Origin: Blastocatellia bacterium
Lineage (GTDB): Bacteria > Acidobacteriota > Blastocatellia > UBA7656 > JADIYM01
Direction of reading: 5' to 3'
DNA length: 64,000 nt
Assembly: GCA_016705245.1 (NCBI GenBank)
Contig: JADIYM010000012.1
Location: forward strand, 1 to 64,000
Position numbers and translations under genes: made by a program. This document shows, piece by piece, positions 53,523 to 64,000 of the stretch. The notes under the pieces are model-generated. The model was not told the origin of the DNA. It made no database searches and was given only the letters and a program-made list of their open reading frames with translations. Numbering within the stretch: position 1 is the first letter of the stretch; the number at the start of each line of letters is the position of its first letter.

Positions 53523-54610
53523 GCGATCAGAACCTGCCGATTGAGCCGCCGGCCGCCTCGGGCGACGCGTTTGTCAAACTGACCAAGAAGGACTTCACGT
53601 CGGATCAGGAAGTGCGATGGTGCCCGGGCTGCGGCGACTACGCGATCCTGGCCGCCGTCCAGCGAATGATGCCAGAGCTCGGTATCCCGAAAGAGAAGCT
53701 CGTCTTCGTGTCGGGCATCGGCTGCTCGAGCCGCTTCCCGTACTACATGAACACGTACGGCTTCCATTCGATCCACGGCCGCGCGCCGGCGATCGCGACC
53801 GGCATCAAGGTCTCGAACCCGGAGCTTTCGGTGTTCGTGGTGACGGGCGACGGTGACGGGCTCTCGATTGGCGGGAACCACTTCATGCACTCGCTGCGCC
53901 GCAACGTCGACCTGAAGATCATCATGTTCAACAACCGGATCTACGGCCTGACGAAGGGGCAGTATTCGCCGACGTCGGTGCTCGGGCAGAAGAACAAGAC
54001 CGCGCCGATGGGCGTCATCGACTACCCGATCGATCCTGTGACGATGGCCCTCGCGTCGGAAGCGACGTTTGTGGCGCGGTCGGTCGACAGCGATCCGAAG
54101 CACCTCGCGAGGATGATCGAACGAATGTCCCGGCATAAGGGTGCGGCGTTCCTCGAGGTCTATCAGAACTGCAACATCTTCAATGATGGCGCCTTCGACG
54201 AGTTCAAGGAGAAGGACGTCCGCAGCGACATGATGCTCGAGATCGAGCACGGCAAGCCGCTCACGTTCGGCAAGGGCGTCACGAAGGGCATCCGGCTGAA
54301 CGGCCTGCGTCCCGAGGTAGTCGAGCTCGGCGAAGGCAGTCCGTGGGCGGAGAATCACCTGCTCGTTCACGACGAGACGTTGCCGGATTCGACCCACGCC
54401 ACGCTGCTGTCGCGGATGCACTTCCCGGAGATGCCGGTGGCGATTGGCGTGTTCCGTCAGGTGGAGCGTCCGACATACGAAGAGATGCTCACGGACCAGA
54501 TCTCGGCGGCGCGCAAGAAGTCGGGACCTGGCGATCTCGAGAAGCTCATCAACAGCGGTGATACGTGGGAGGTTGGCGCCGGAGGCGTGACGCCGGTGAG
54601 CCATTCGTGA
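53519..54610 (+). CDS. korB: 2-oxoacid:ferredoxin oxidoreductase beta subunit (KorB-like)
   Basis: ATG 53519 in ATGA overlap with korA. The TPP-binding beta subunit shows VRWCPGCGDYAILAAVQRMM, GIGCSSRFPYYMNTYGFHSIHGRAPAIATGIK, VTGDGDGLSIGGNHFMH (TPP/Mg motif) and NNRIYGLTKGQYSPTS. A C-terminal extension past residue ~300 (HDETLPDSTHATLLSRMHFPEMPVAIGVF) is typical of this two-subunit class. It works with KorA in the cytoplasm and passes electrons to a ferredoxin whose gene is not here. The stop overlaps the next start (GTGA). Confidence 0.92.
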
Positions 54611-54924
54611 ACGAGTTCGAGACGATCAACTACGACCAGGCGTGCGGGATCATCCGGCGCCACGTGAATACGGCGGTGACGGTGGTGACGGCGCCGTTTC
54701 CGGGAATGAGCATGCAGGTCGCGGGGCAACTTTACGTTCAGGAGGACGGCGAGCACTTCGCGTTCGCGATCGACGGCGGCACGGGCGTGAGCATTTCTGT
54801 GGTGCCCTTCGCGGAGTTCATGTTCCAGATCCCGAAGGGCACGGAAACCCCCGATGCCCTTGTTTGCGCGATGGAAGGGCAGGAACCCGGTCAGGAAATG
54901 CTCGTCTGGATGCTGCGGTTCTGA
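54607..54924 (+). CDS. Small protein translationally coupled to korB, unknown function
   Basis: 105 residues from GTG 54607, which overlaps the korB stop. No family recognised. It reads like a single alpha/beta domain: FETINYDQACGIIRRHVNTAVTVV, MSMQVAGQLYVQEDGEHFAF, VSISVVPFAEFMFQIPKG and GQEPGQEMLVWMLRF. It has no metal-binding cysteine cluster, so it is not a ferredoxin. The tight coupling suggests an accessory or regulatory role for the oxidoreductase, or only co-expression. A terminator follows. Confidence 0.55.
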   Translation: MNEFETINYDQACGIIRRHVNTAVTVVTAPFPGMSMQVAGQLYVQEDGEHFAFAIDGGTGVSISVVPFAEFMFQIPKGTETPDALVCAMEGQEPGQEMLVWMLRF

Positions 54925-54936
54925 AGGGAGAGTTAA

Positions 54937-55076
54937 CAGGATTGCAGGATTATCAGGATTGACAGGATTCTGATTGGCCAAAGAAAAGGGCGGCCCGGTA
55001 ATCCGGACCGCCCTTCTTCATGATCTACAGTCTTTCCTGTTAATCCTGAAAATCCTGTAATCCTGTCTACTCTGTC
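54937..55076. repeat. Short-period repeats of AATCCTG type flanking a terminator
   Basis: AACAGGATTGCAGGATTATCAGGATTGACAGGATT on the left is mirrored on the right by CCTGTTAATCCTGAAAATCCTGTAATCCTG, giving long imperfect arms around the hairpin at 54986-55015. Same architecture as the other short-period stem-loops, with a different unit. Confidence 0.75.
54986..55015. terminator. Bidirectional intrinsic terminator
   Basis: AAGGGCGGCCCGG-TAAT-CCGGACCGCCCTT forms a 13-base stem with one mismatch and a TAAT loop, followed by TTCTTCAT on the plus strand and TTTCTTTGG on the minus strand. It lies between the convergent korB operon and the deoxyhypusine synthase-like gene, so it can stop transcription from both sides. 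Confidence 0.82.
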
Positions 55077-55081
55077 TCTTC

Positions 55082-56137
55082 CTACTGGAACGTCACCGTC
55101 AGGTCCTTGCCGAAGGTGAAGATCGGGCGGCGGCGCTGCTTGAGCACCTTCGTGCCTGTCTGCGAGAGCGCGGTGACGAGCAGCGGCATCGCGATCGTCG
55201 CGTCGACGTTGACCGTGACCCGGTCGGCATCACGCGGCGACTTGCCCCACGATGCGCCATCTTCCACCGACGCGCCCGACATGCCGCCGTATTGCGGTCC
55301 CGCAGTCACGACCTGGATCAGGTACTTGTGCCCGCGCACGTTGGCCTTGATCACCGCCGCCGTCTGCGACGCCTGTACGACGAAGTTCTTCGGCGAACCG
55401 CCGCCAAAGAAAACCGCGCCCGTGTTCGCCGACTTTGCCACGATCTGGCCCATCTCGACCACGTCCGCAATCACGTCGAACTGGAACGGATTCTTGCGGT
55501 CGATGCGGCTCGCCGCGACTCCGACGCCGATCGGCGAGTCAGTGATCGCGGGGCAATAAATCGGAATCTTTGCCTTGTAGGCGGACGTCAGGATGCCGTC
55601 CTCGGTCGCAATCTCGGACAGTTCCCTCCCCAACAGGTGCAGGAACTCACGCGTCGAATAAGGCCGCGTGTGGTCGAGCGTGTTCGAGAAGTTCCCGACC
55701 CACTCCTCCGCCTCGCGGAACTCGACGTCCGACGCGAACGTGTCGTAGATCCGCACGACGCCCGAGTCGCGCAGGTCCTTGTCGTCTGGACGCGGCGATC
55801 CCTGGTAGTGGTATCGGCCGAGCGTCTCGTGCAGATCGTGAAAGAGGTTCGCCCCCGTGGCCACGAGCACGTCGATGTAGTGGTTCTTGATCAGGTACGC
55901 GATCAGCCGCCGCATGCCAGCCGTCACCAGGGCGCCAGAGACACCCATGAACACCGTCGCGTTGTCCTGAAGCATGTTCAGCCAGACCTGATGCGACGCG
56001 GCGAGGTTGCGCCCCTGGAAGCCCGTGGCCTCCATTTTGGAGAGCAACCCGGCGACCGAACGGTCGCGGTCGATCTGGATGGGGTATGTCGGGGTCTTCA
56101 GGTACTTGGTCGCTTTGGATCGTTTCATCATAAGCAT
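55082..56137 (-). CDS. Deoxyhypusine synthase-like protein
   Basis: 351 residues. The family's NAD and active-site features are visible: FMGVSGALVTAGMRRLIAYLI, VATGANLFHDLHETLG, YCPAITDSPIG, AVFFGGGSPKNFVVQ and the catalytic-lysine segment GASWGKSP (K299). Eukaryotic and archaeal DHS modify eIF5A, which bacteria lack. Bacterial homologues beside speA are thought to act in polyamine metabolism, for example homospermidine-type chemistry. The gene follows speA by 33 bases on the same strand, so arginine decarboxylation and aminobutyl transfer probably belong to one pathway. The exact product is unknown. Confidence 0.85.
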   Translation of the reverse strand: MLMMKRSKATKYLKTPTYPIQIDRDRSVAGLLSKMEATGFQGRNLAASHQVWLNMLQDNATVFMGVSGALVTAGMRRLIAYLIKNHYIDVLVATGANLFHDLHETLGRYHYQGSPRPDDKDLRDSGVVRIYDTFASDVEFREAEEWVGNFSNTLDHTRPYSTREFLHLLGRELSEIATEDGILTSAYKAKIPIYCPAITDSPIGVGVAASRIDRKNPFQFDVIADVVEMGQIVAKSANTGAVFFGGGSPKNFVVQASQTAAVIKANVRGHKYLIQVVTAGPQYGGMSGASVEDGASWGKSPRDADRVTVNVDATIAMPLLVTALSQTGTKVLKQRRRPIFTFGKDLTVTFQ

Positions 56138-56170
56138 GCGAGCCTCAGGTATCGGGGCCTTTCGGAAAAA

Positions 56171-58063
<1,893 letters not shown>

Positions 58064-58326
58064 CAGTTGGCTCCCGTGGGGTTGGCTGGACCGTTACGCT
58101 GACACCGCGAGGAATTGGGTGGTCGTAACAAGCGCAGGAATGTAGCAGATTGGGTCGGGGGGTGTCAAAAGTTATTTTCGGCCGAAATCACCGAAAAGCC
58201 GCCTGAAATAAAGGAATTACGGGCATCTCGGGGTCTCTGGCCGACCCCGGCGCGGCACTCCCCGACCCCCCCTCGACGGAGCAGATAGGTCACGGGAACG
58301 ACCCGAGTTCGCGCCCCTTCGACCGC

Positions 58327-59682
58327 TCAGGTTTCGCTTTCGTAACGGCGCAGCTTCCGATACAAAGTGGACAAATCGATCCCCAGCAACTCGGCTGCCC
58401 TTCCCTTGTTGCCGCCCTCACGTTCGAGTATCGAAAGGACGTGCCGTCGTTCCACTTCGTCGAGCGAACTGACTGATTCTGAACTGATTACCGCTGCACT
58501 GGTCGTTGCCGCCAGGACCCGTTCCGGCAGATGGGCGCGCGCGACGACGTCGCCACCGAGCGCCACGGCGTGCTCTATCGCATTCATCAGCTCCCGAATA
58601 TTGCCGGGCCACGCGTAGCCGCTGAGGGCGTCGAGGGCATCGGGTTCAAAGCGGACTTCCGCGATGCCCATGTCCGCTCCGAAACGGGTCGCGAAATGGC
58701 GGGATAGCAGCGGAATGTCGCCGCGGCGATCGCGCAGCGGCGGAACGCGGACGGGGATCACGCTGAGACGATAATAGAGGTCCTCGCGGAAGCGCCCGGC
58801 GGCGACTTCGGTCTCGAGGTCACGGTTCGACGCCGCAACGACCCGGGCGTCGAAACGCACGACCGATCGGCCGCCAACCGGCAGCACCTCGCGCTCCTGT
58901 AGAACCCGCAACAGCTTCACTTGCAGCGATTGCGGCATGTCCGCGATCTCGTCGAGAAAGATAGTTCCGGTATCGGCGGCTTTCAGCAGGCCTTCGCGCG
59001 CGTGTGTTGCCCCGGTGAAAGCGCCTTTCTCGTAACCGAAGAGCTCAGCCTCGAGCAGGTTTTCATTGAGCGCACCGCAATTGACGGCAATGAAAGGACC
59101 TTTGGCCCGCTGCGAGCGGTAGTGGACGGCCCGGGCCACTAGCTCCTTTCCCGTGCCGGATTCACCGGTGATCAGAATCGACGCGTTCGTAGCGGCGACC
59201 TTGCCGACGAGCTCGAGCATGGTCTGGACGGCCTCGCTCACGCCGATGATCGCCGAATACGACCGGCTGCGGTCCAACTCACGTCGCAGCGAACGGTTCT
59301 CGCCGAGCAACTCTTTTTGACGCAATGCGTTGCGCACAGCCTGGAGCACGTCGTCGTTGACGAACGGCTTCACGATGTAGTCGTGAGCGCCGGCGCGAAG
59401 CGCTGCGACGGCCGATTCGACCGACGAGAACGCGGTCATGATGATGACGAGGACCTCGGGATCGAGCGCCTTGAGCCGGGCGAGCAGTTCGAGACCGTCC
59501 ACTTCCGGCATCCGGATATCGGTCACGACAAGGTCCGGGGCCGAATCGGCGAACCTATCGAGCGCCTCACGTCCCGTGGCTGCGACGACGACGCGGTAGC
59601 CGGCTTCCTCGAAGAGTCCCGTGAGGATCCGGCGCAGCAGCGCCTCGTCTTCGGCGACGAGAATGGTCTGAGGAGTCGTCAC
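58327..59682 (-). CDS. NtrC-type sigma-54-dependent response regulator
   Basis: GTG 59682 overlaps the kinase stop (GTGA) and has AAAGGA upstream, so I prefer it to the longer reading. Receiver: ILVAEDE, LVVTDIRMPEVDG, IMTAFSS and VKPF. AAA+ domain: GESGTGKELVARA (Walker A), the sigma-54 contact loop GAFTGA, GTIFLDEIADM (Walker B) and the Arg-finger region (FREDLYYRLSVIPV). Fis-type HTH: EREGGNKGRAAELLGIDLSTLYRKLRR. It activates sigma-54 promoters when phosphorylated by the adjacent kinase. Targets are unknown; the divergent or nearby speA gene is only a candidate. Confidence 0.95.
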   Translation of the reverse strand: MTTPQTILVAEDEALLRRILTGLFEEAGYRVVVAATGREALDRFADSAPDLVVTDIRMPEVDGLELLARLKALDPEVLVIIMTAFSSVESAVAALRAGAHDYIVKPFVNDDVLQAVRNALRQKELLGENRSLRRELDRSRSYSAIIGVSEAVQTMLELVGKVAATNASILITGESGTGKELVARAVHYRSQRAKGPFIAVNCGALNENLLEAELFGYEKGAFTGATHAREGLLKAADTGTIFLDEIADMPQSLQVKLLRVLQEREVLPVGGRSVVRFDARVVAASNRDLETEVAAGRFREDLYYRLSVIPVRVPPLRDRRGDIPLLSRHFATRFGADMGIAEVRFEPDALDALSGYAWPGNIRELMNAIEHAVALGGDVVARAHLPERVLAATTSAAVISSESVSSLDEVERRHVLSILEREGGNKGRAAELLGIDLSTLYRKLRRYESET

Positions 59683-61484
59683 GGCGTCGCATCCTTTCTT
59701 TCCGGTGTGGTGCAAGCGGTGGTCATGCCGACGCTCCCATGTTCGGTCGGCAGGAGGATTCGGACGGTCGCGCCGCCATCCGGCGGACTCTCGATTTCAA
59801 TCTGGCCGCCGTGGGCTGTAACGATGCCGTAGCACACCGAGAGTCCGAGCCCGGTCCCGTACCCGGGCGGCTTCGTCGTGAAGAAGGGGTCGAAGACCCG
59901 GCGCAGCACGTCGGACGGGATGCCGTCTCCGGTGTCGGTCACCGTGGCTTCGACGGCGCCAAGACTCCGATCGTGTCGCGTCCGAACGGTGAGCCGTCCG
60001 CCTTCAGGAGTCGAGTCGCCGGCGTTGAGCAGCAGGTTCAGCAGCACCTGCTGCATCTGGTCGGCGTCGAGCGACAGGTGCGGGAGGTCAGGCTCGAGCT
60101 CGGCGACGACCTCGAGCCGCTTCAACCGCTTGTCGACGGCCACCAGGCGCAGACTGGTCTCGACGATCCGATTCAGGTCGCACTGTGAGCGACGCGGCTC
60201 GGGAGCCCGGGCGAAGTCCGTCAGGTCACGCAGGATCGACGAGATGCGCGAGATCTCGCCGAGGATCGTCCCGAGCGTCTCGCGATCCGATGCGTCGGCG
60301 GCGCGCTTCTGCAGGGTCTGCGCGAGCGACGAGATGGATGCGAGCGGGTTGTTCACTTCGTGCGCGACGCCGGCCGCGAGGACGCCTGCCGTTGCGAGTT
60401 TCTCGGTGCGGATCAGTCCATCGTTGATGGCCTGAAGTTGCTCGATGTCGCCGGCGACGCGGTCGCTCATGCGGTTGAAGGCTTCGGCGAGCACCCCGAT
60501 TTCGTCGTTCGATCGAAGCCCTTCGACCTTGGTGCCGTAGCGGCCCCGCGTGACTTCGACCGCTGCTTCCGTGAGACGGCGGACGGGACGCGACACGGCG
60601 CGGACGATCAGGGCGATCATCACGAGCGTCGGGATAAGCCCCGTCATGACCGACAACACGACGAATCGCTGCCATTCGTCGTCGGTGCGCGGGCCGAAGC
60701 TGAGGCGGACGACCGGAATTCCGAGGGCGAGAAATCCGAGCAGTCCGGCGCCGGCGATGATGAGGGCGATCTTCGACGTGAGGGGAAAGAGGCGAAGTGG
60801 ATCGAGGACGCTCGTGATCGAGAAGAGCTTCACGTTCGACGTCGCGTAGGCGTAGCCGAGCGCGCCGGCGAGGATGACGAGCGAGCTGTAGGTTACCGGT
60901 CCTGTCCACCCGGCGAAGGGCAGTACGACCGTGATGAAGAGCATGAGCGCCCCGGTCAAACCCGCGACAGCGATTACTACCGTGAGTTGCGCCGAATCGA
61001 GGGATTCCGAGGGTGCGCTGCGCCATTTCCGGAAGAGGGTCCACATTCCGGCGCCGTAGAGCGCGAGTCCGTAGGCGCCGTAGACCCAGATCCACGGGGT
61101 GAGATCGACGGCGAAGGCGCCGGTGTGTGCGTCGACACCGGCACGGCTCCAGAGTGCGCCGGACAGGATGAGCGGCGCGACGACGACCAGCGGCGCCAGG
61201 GCGACGGCGGTCGACCGGCGGTCAAGGCGCGAGCGATCCGGAAAGATGAATGCGAAGGCGAGAAACGTGAGTTGGAGAGCAAGCGCGAGCAGAAGGCTCG
61301 ACGTCACCCACGCATCAGCGGTGAACCACGGCAGCTGGAGCGCCCAGAAAAGCGTGTCCTTCGCGGTCCAGACTGCCATGGTTGCGCAGAAGGTGGCGAA
61401 GGCTCGGTTGACCGGGCTCGACGGTGCGAGCAGAAGGACGTAGGAGCCCAGCGCGATCGTCACAAGCAGTGACGTGATCAGCAT
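59679..61484 (-). CDS. Membrane sensor histidine kinase (HAMP, NtrB-like)
   Basis: ATG 61484 is chosen, giving ~601 residues. About eight transmembrane helices fill the first ~260 residues (a 7TM-type N-terminal region, then another helix pair). HAMP follows (RAVSRPVRRLTEAAVEVTRGRYG, IGVLAEAFNRMSDRV). HisKA has AAGVAHEVNNPLASISSLAQTL, and HATPase_c has DADQMQQVLLNLLLNAGDS, DTGDGIPSDVLRRVFDPFFTTKPPGYGTGLGLSV. The VAHEVNNPL box is typical of kinases partnering NtrC-type regulators. The stop overlaps the regulator start. The signal is unknown; the membrane-rich sensor suggests a lipid or membrane cue. Confidence 0.92.
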   Translation of the reverse strand: MLITSLLVTIALGSYVLLLAPSSPVNRAFATFCATMAVWTAKDTLFWALQLPWFTADAWVTSSLLLALALQLTFLAFAFIFPDRSRLDRRSTAVALAPLVVVAPLILSGALWSRAGVDAHTGAFAVDLTPWIWVYGAYGLALYGAGMWTLFRKWRSAPSESLDSAQLTVVIAVAGLTGALMLFITVVLPFAGWTGPVTYSSLVILAGALGYAYATSNVKLFSITSVLDPLRLFPLTSKIALIIAGAGLLGFLALGIPVVRLSFGPRTDDEWQRFVVLSVMTGLIPTLVMIALIVRAVSRPVRRLTEAAVEVTRGRYGTKVEGLRSNDEIGVLAEAFNRMSDRVAGDIEQLQAINDGLIRTEKLATAGVLAAGVAHEVNNPLASISSLAQTLQKRAADASDRETLGTILGEISRISSILRDLTDFARAPEPRRSQCDLNRIVETSLRLVAVDKRLKRLEVVAELEPDLPHLSLDADQMQQVLLNLLLNAGDSTPEGGRLTVRTRHDRSLGAVEATVTDTGDGIPSDVLRRVFDPFFTTKPPGYGTGLGLSVCYGIVTAHGGQIEIESPPDGGATVRILLPTEHGSVGMTTACTTPERKDATP

Positions 61485-61762
61485 GGCGGCGAGCACGGTT
61501 CGGAGTATAGCCGCGAAAACGAAACTGCCGCGGGGACAGTGCTTTCGAACCAACTTCCAGACCCCTTGGCGTCCAGATCGCGGCAGCTGAAGGTTCGACG
61601 AGCCCCGTCCTCCGCGGCGGGCTTGGTTTGGGAGATTGCACGGGGCGTGCCAGAGGGGAAGGGTCAGGAATGGGAGGAAACCGGTGGTTTCAGTGCAATT
61701 GCCGTTCGCAGAATGCGAAGACAGCAGACCTCGTGTGAGTAAAACGCGAATCCGACCTGGTC

Positions 61763-61824
61763 TTCCTTTGCGCCTTGGCGCCTTTGCGTGAGATCTCGCG
61801 CAAAGGCGCCAAGGCGCAAAGGAA
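61763..61824. repeat. Short-period stem-loop (CTTTGCG / CCTTGGCG type)
   Basis: Perfect 26-base arms: TTCCTTTGCGCCTTGGCG followed by CCTTTGCG (61763-61788) and its exact reverse complement at 61799-61824, with a ten-base loop. It is in the 61485-61847 spacer, just after the OmpA gene end, where it may act as a terminator. No gene is supported in that spacer. Confidence 0.85.
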
Positions 61825-61847
61825 TACGGCTAAGTCTTGTTCCCCGC

Positions 61848-62804
61848 TTACTGCGCGACCCCTCCCTGCTGCATCAGCCGCACTTCGACGCGCCGGTTCG
61901 CTTCGCGCCCGGTTTTCGTCGTGTTGTCGGCCGCCGGTCGTGCCGCCCCAAATCCGAGCGGCGTCACGATCCTGCGCAGCGGGATGCTGTGCGCATCGGC
62001 GAGGTATCGCACGACTTCATTCGCACGCTTCTCACTGAGCACGCGGTTCTTCTCGGCATTACCCGTCGTGTCCGTGAAGCCCATGATCTCGAACGCGTAG
62101 CCCTTCATCGTCAGTATCTTCTCGGCCAGCACATCCAGGTCCTTCTTGGCCTGCACCGACAGGACGGCGCTGTTGACCGGGAACGTCACCGTGACCGTCT
62201 CGAGAACCGTGTAGTTGTCGAGCGCCGACACGCGCTCGTTGGCCTTCTTGGCCTCCTCCATCGCCATGTTCGACAGCACCGCAAGCTCGTCGACCTGGCC
62301 GGCCAACGCTCGGTTCTGCTCCTGGGCGAGCTTGATCTGCTCCTCGTTCTTCGTCACTCGATCCTCGACGGGGACGAGCCGGTTGGCCATGGCCTGAGCG
62401 GTCCGCATTTCCTTCGACGAGATGCTGATCTTCTCTGCCCAGAGGTTGCCGTTGGCGTCTCCACGTCCCTGGACCTCCGCGATGATGCCTCCGACGAGTT
62501 TGCGAAGCTCGTACCGCTGGGCCTCGGTGACGGGCTTGCCGTCGATCTGGACCTTTACGCCTTCGTGCAGCACGACCTTCGTCTCGACGGTCATCTTGTC
62601 CTTGAGAATGAGCCCGTCCTCGGTGCGACTCGTGACGACACCGCGGATCTTGTAGCGCTTGCCGGTCTCGAGCCTCTGCGGCGCCGGAGCGGCAGCCGCG
62701 TCCTGCGTACCACCGGGATTCGCGTAGGCGGGCATGACGGCGGACGCACTCGCAACAAGGACAAGTGCGATGAGTATCGCGAATCGGGGTTTTGGTGCAT
62801 TCAT
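61848..62804 (-). CDS. OmpA-family peptidoglycan-binding outer-membrane protein
   Basis: 318 residues with GGAGG upstream. A signal peptide (FAILIALVLVASASAVMPAYA) precedes a beta-rich N-terminal part (KRYKIRGVVTSRTEDGLILKD) and a coiled coil (NEEQIKLAQEQNRALAGQVDEL). The OmpA C-terminal domain follows: VTVTFPVNSAVLSVQAKKDLDVLAE, IMGFTDTTGNAEKNRVLSEKRANEVVRYL, TPLGFGAARPAADN and EANRRVEVRLM. The Asp and Arg residues that bind diaminopimelate are present (GFTD and NRRVEV). It anchors the outer membrane to peptidoglycan; the N-terminal domain is not a classic eight-stranded barrel. Confidence 0.88.
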   Translation of the reverse strand: MNAPKPRFAILIALVLVASASAVMPAYANPGGTQDAAAAPAPQRLETGKRYKIRGVVTSRTEDGLILKDKMTVETKVVLHEGVKVQIDGKPVTEAQRYELRKLVGGIIAEVQGRGDANGNLWAEKISISSKEMRTAQAMANRLVPVEDRVTKNEEQIKLAQEQNRALAGQVDELAVLSNMAMEEAKKANERVSALDNYTVLETVTVTFPVNSAVLSVQAKKDLDVLAEKILTMKGYAFEIMGFTDTTGNAEKNRVLSEKRANEVVRYLADAHSIPLRRIVTPLGFGAARPAADNTTKTGREANRRVEVRLMQQGGVAQ

Positions 62805-62911
62805 GATGGTTGAGCCTCCGTTACGGGGTGATTGATTTCTATGTCGAGTGGCGTTCGTCGAGGGCGTCCGTCGAGCCTGAAGACCCGACGACGCTCAGGA
62901 CTCGAGCGCGC

Positions 62912-63424
62912 TCACTTGGGCGCTGGTGGCAGCAGCGCGCCGTTCAAGTTGTCGAGCACGGTGAGCAACTGCTCGGCCGCCGCGTCGAGATTGCCCGCGG
63001 CAGCGGTGTCGGCCGCGAGATCGATGTCCTGCGACAGGCCGTTGACGGTGTCGAAATACGGCTTCGTCGACGGACTCAGCTTGAGATACCGTTCGAGGTC
63101 CTGCATTCCACCCGCGAGGTTCCGTACCGTTTCGGCGACGGCGACCTTGTTCTTCTGGATCAATGCGAACACTTCGGGCGGCGCGTTGTTGTCCTTTGCC
63201 GATTTCTCGGAGAGCCGGATACCCTCGACGACGGCGCCGTACCGATAAAGGAAGGTCGACAGGATCTTCGCCTCCGCGTTGATGCGCTCCGCACCCGTGC
63301 GGAGCTCCTTTGCCGCGGTGGTCTTTGCAGCAGCCGGGCCGGAGGTTCGCTTCCGGGTCTGAGACGTGGCCATTGTCGCGGACATCGCGACCATCAGGGC
63401 GCAAAGCAGTAATTTCTGAATCAT
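62912..63424 (-). CDS. Secreted helical protein of unknown function
   Basis: ATG 63424 has GAGGAG upstream and opens a signal peptide (KLLLCALMVAMSATMATSQT). The rest (~145 residues) is helical: ELRTGAERINAEAKILSTFLYRYGAVVEGIRLSEK, PPEVFALIQKNKVAVAETVRNL, MQDLERYLKLSPSTKPYFDTVNGL and AAEQLLTVLDNLNGALL. A four-helix bundle is plausible. No family recognised. It follows the OmpA-family gene on the same strand by about a hundred bases but upstream of it, so the two may be co-transcribed. Confidence 0.55.
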   Translation of the reverse strand: MIQKLLLCALMVAMSATMATSQTRKRTSGPAAAKTTAAKELRTGAERINAEAKILSTFLYRYGAVVEGIRLSEKSAKDNNAPPEVFALIQKNKVAVAETVRNLAGGMQDLERYLKLSPSTKPYFDTVNGLSQDIDLAADTAAAGNLDAAAEQLLTVLDNLNGALLPPAPK

Positions 63425-63623
63425 CTTCTCCTCACCGTCGCTGGGATTGCAGCCGCACCCCAACCCTCCGCACCTGTTGGGTGTTTCCGGGCTCCGGCGA
63501 CAACGTTTCCGCCGGTCACTCGGCCGACGCGAAACCTCCGATAAATCCGGCGACCACCTGCAGCACTCGCGACGGACCCATCCAAAGTCGCGACCAACTT
63601 ACGCCCGGCGGATTGCCGTGGAT

Positions 63624-63687
63624 ATTGGACCTTGGTCCTAGTCGTGTGGGTGCTGTACAGCGTGCGGTCGTTAGACCAAGGTCCAAT
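63624..63687. promoter_or_regulatory. 14-base inverted repeat upstream of the last gene
   Basis: ATTGGACCTTGGTC (63624-63637) and GACCAAGGTCCAAT (63674-63687) are exact reverse complements, 36 bases apart, 72 bases before the ATG at 63759. It lies in the 63425-63758 spacer between divergent genes, so it could be an operator or a pair of activator sites. No further features are recognised there. Confidence 0.5.
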
Positions 63688-63758
63688 GGACGCCACCGGC
63701 TCTCCGCCGTAAGGTCGTCGCGCGAGATATAGTCCCAACCCAGGAGGAACTCGGATCC

Positions 63759-64000
63759 ATGATCACCTCACACACCTCGACCCGGCTGTGTCGCCCGACT
63801 GCGGTCGCGCTTACCTTCGCGCTCGTTGCGGCTTTCGCGCTTTCTGGCACGAATGCGAGCGTTCCCTCGGCCGGCGAGCCGTCACAGCAGGATCAGGTCG
63901 CGGCCTTGAAACAGTCGATCCAGGAGAACCAGGTTCGCCTGAAGCGTTACGAGTGGATCGAGACGACCGCGGTCAGCCTCAAGGGCGACGAGAAGTCGCG
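63759..64000 (+). CDS. Secreted protein of unknown function, N-terminal part
   Basis: CAGGAGGAAC lies upstream of ATG 63759. The visible 80 residues begin with a signal peptide (VALTFALVAAFALSGTNASV) and a helical segment (ALKQSIQENQVRLKRYEWIETTAVSLKGDEKS). Helix-rich secreted proteins with a similar YEWIETTxVSLKGEEKS motif occur in Acidobacteriota-like genomes; no function is assigned. The gene continues beyond the window end. Confidence 0.6.
   Translation, partial: MITSHTSTRLCRPTAVALTFALVAAFALSGTNASVPSAGEPSQQDQVAALKQSIQENQVRLKRYEWIETTAVSLKGDEKS

Overview
The window is high-GC bacterial chromosome, densely coded, with many palindromic repeats between genes. A Tad/Flp pilus locus, secreted esterases and peptidases, propeller-type sensor kinases, a ferredoxin-dependent 2-oxoacid oxidoreductase (korA/korB), an arginine decarboxylase paired with a deoxyhypusine synthase-like protein, and selA together suggest an Acidobacteriota-like organism (Vicinamibacteria or a relative). 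This placement is inference from gene content; no rRNA marker is present. Eight genes appear frameshifted, several of them core enzymes, so single-base assembly errors are likely.

Layout. 1-12.3 kb: the end of a nitrilase-family gene, a broken O-antigen-ligase-like gene, a HYR-repeat secreted protein, a DUF1622 membrane protein, an esterase, a CxxCH-containing secreted protein, an FKBP isomerase, a TerB-like protein, a DUF4350-like protein, a triple-repeat secreted protein and an M28 peptidase. 12.9-20.7 kb (minus strand): seven tightly coupled genes encode a CpaF/TadA-type ATPase, an E1-like enzyme, a tandem ubiquitin-like protein, an E2-like enzyme, a membrane-anchored JAB/MPN isopeptidase, a vWA protein with a cytoplasmic RING-like zinc module, and a multi-pass FHA protein. 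21.2-25.5 kb: a WD40 protein and a multi-pass membrane protein. 25.9-35.8 kb (plus strand): a Tad pilus operon with two Flp-like pilins, prepilin peptidase, TadE/TadG-like proteins, CpaB, CpaF, TadB, TadC and two unknown membrane proteins. No secretin or TadZ gene is seen.

36.2-43.6 kb holds signalling genes: a NarL-type pair, a 1282-residue propeller hybrid kinase and a receiver-kinase fusion. 44.6-54.9 kb holds a lipoprotein, a CapA-like protein, an M16 peptidase, selA, korA-korB and a small coupled gene. 55.1-64 kb holds the deoxyhypusine synthase-like gene with speA, an NtrC-type two-component pair, an OmpA-family protein and two small secreted proteins.

The main discovery is the ubiquitin-like conjugation operon and its link to the Tad locus. 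It carries its own secretion-type ATPase, three of its products are predicted membrane proteins, and a 55-bp element (52/55 identical, containing the palindrome CTATCT-N4-AGATAG) lies upstream of both divergent operons in the same relative orientation. My hypothesis is that a ubiquitin-like modification machine works on or with the Tad-type apparatus and is co-regulated with it. The protein families are known; this combination and the shared element deserve direct testing.
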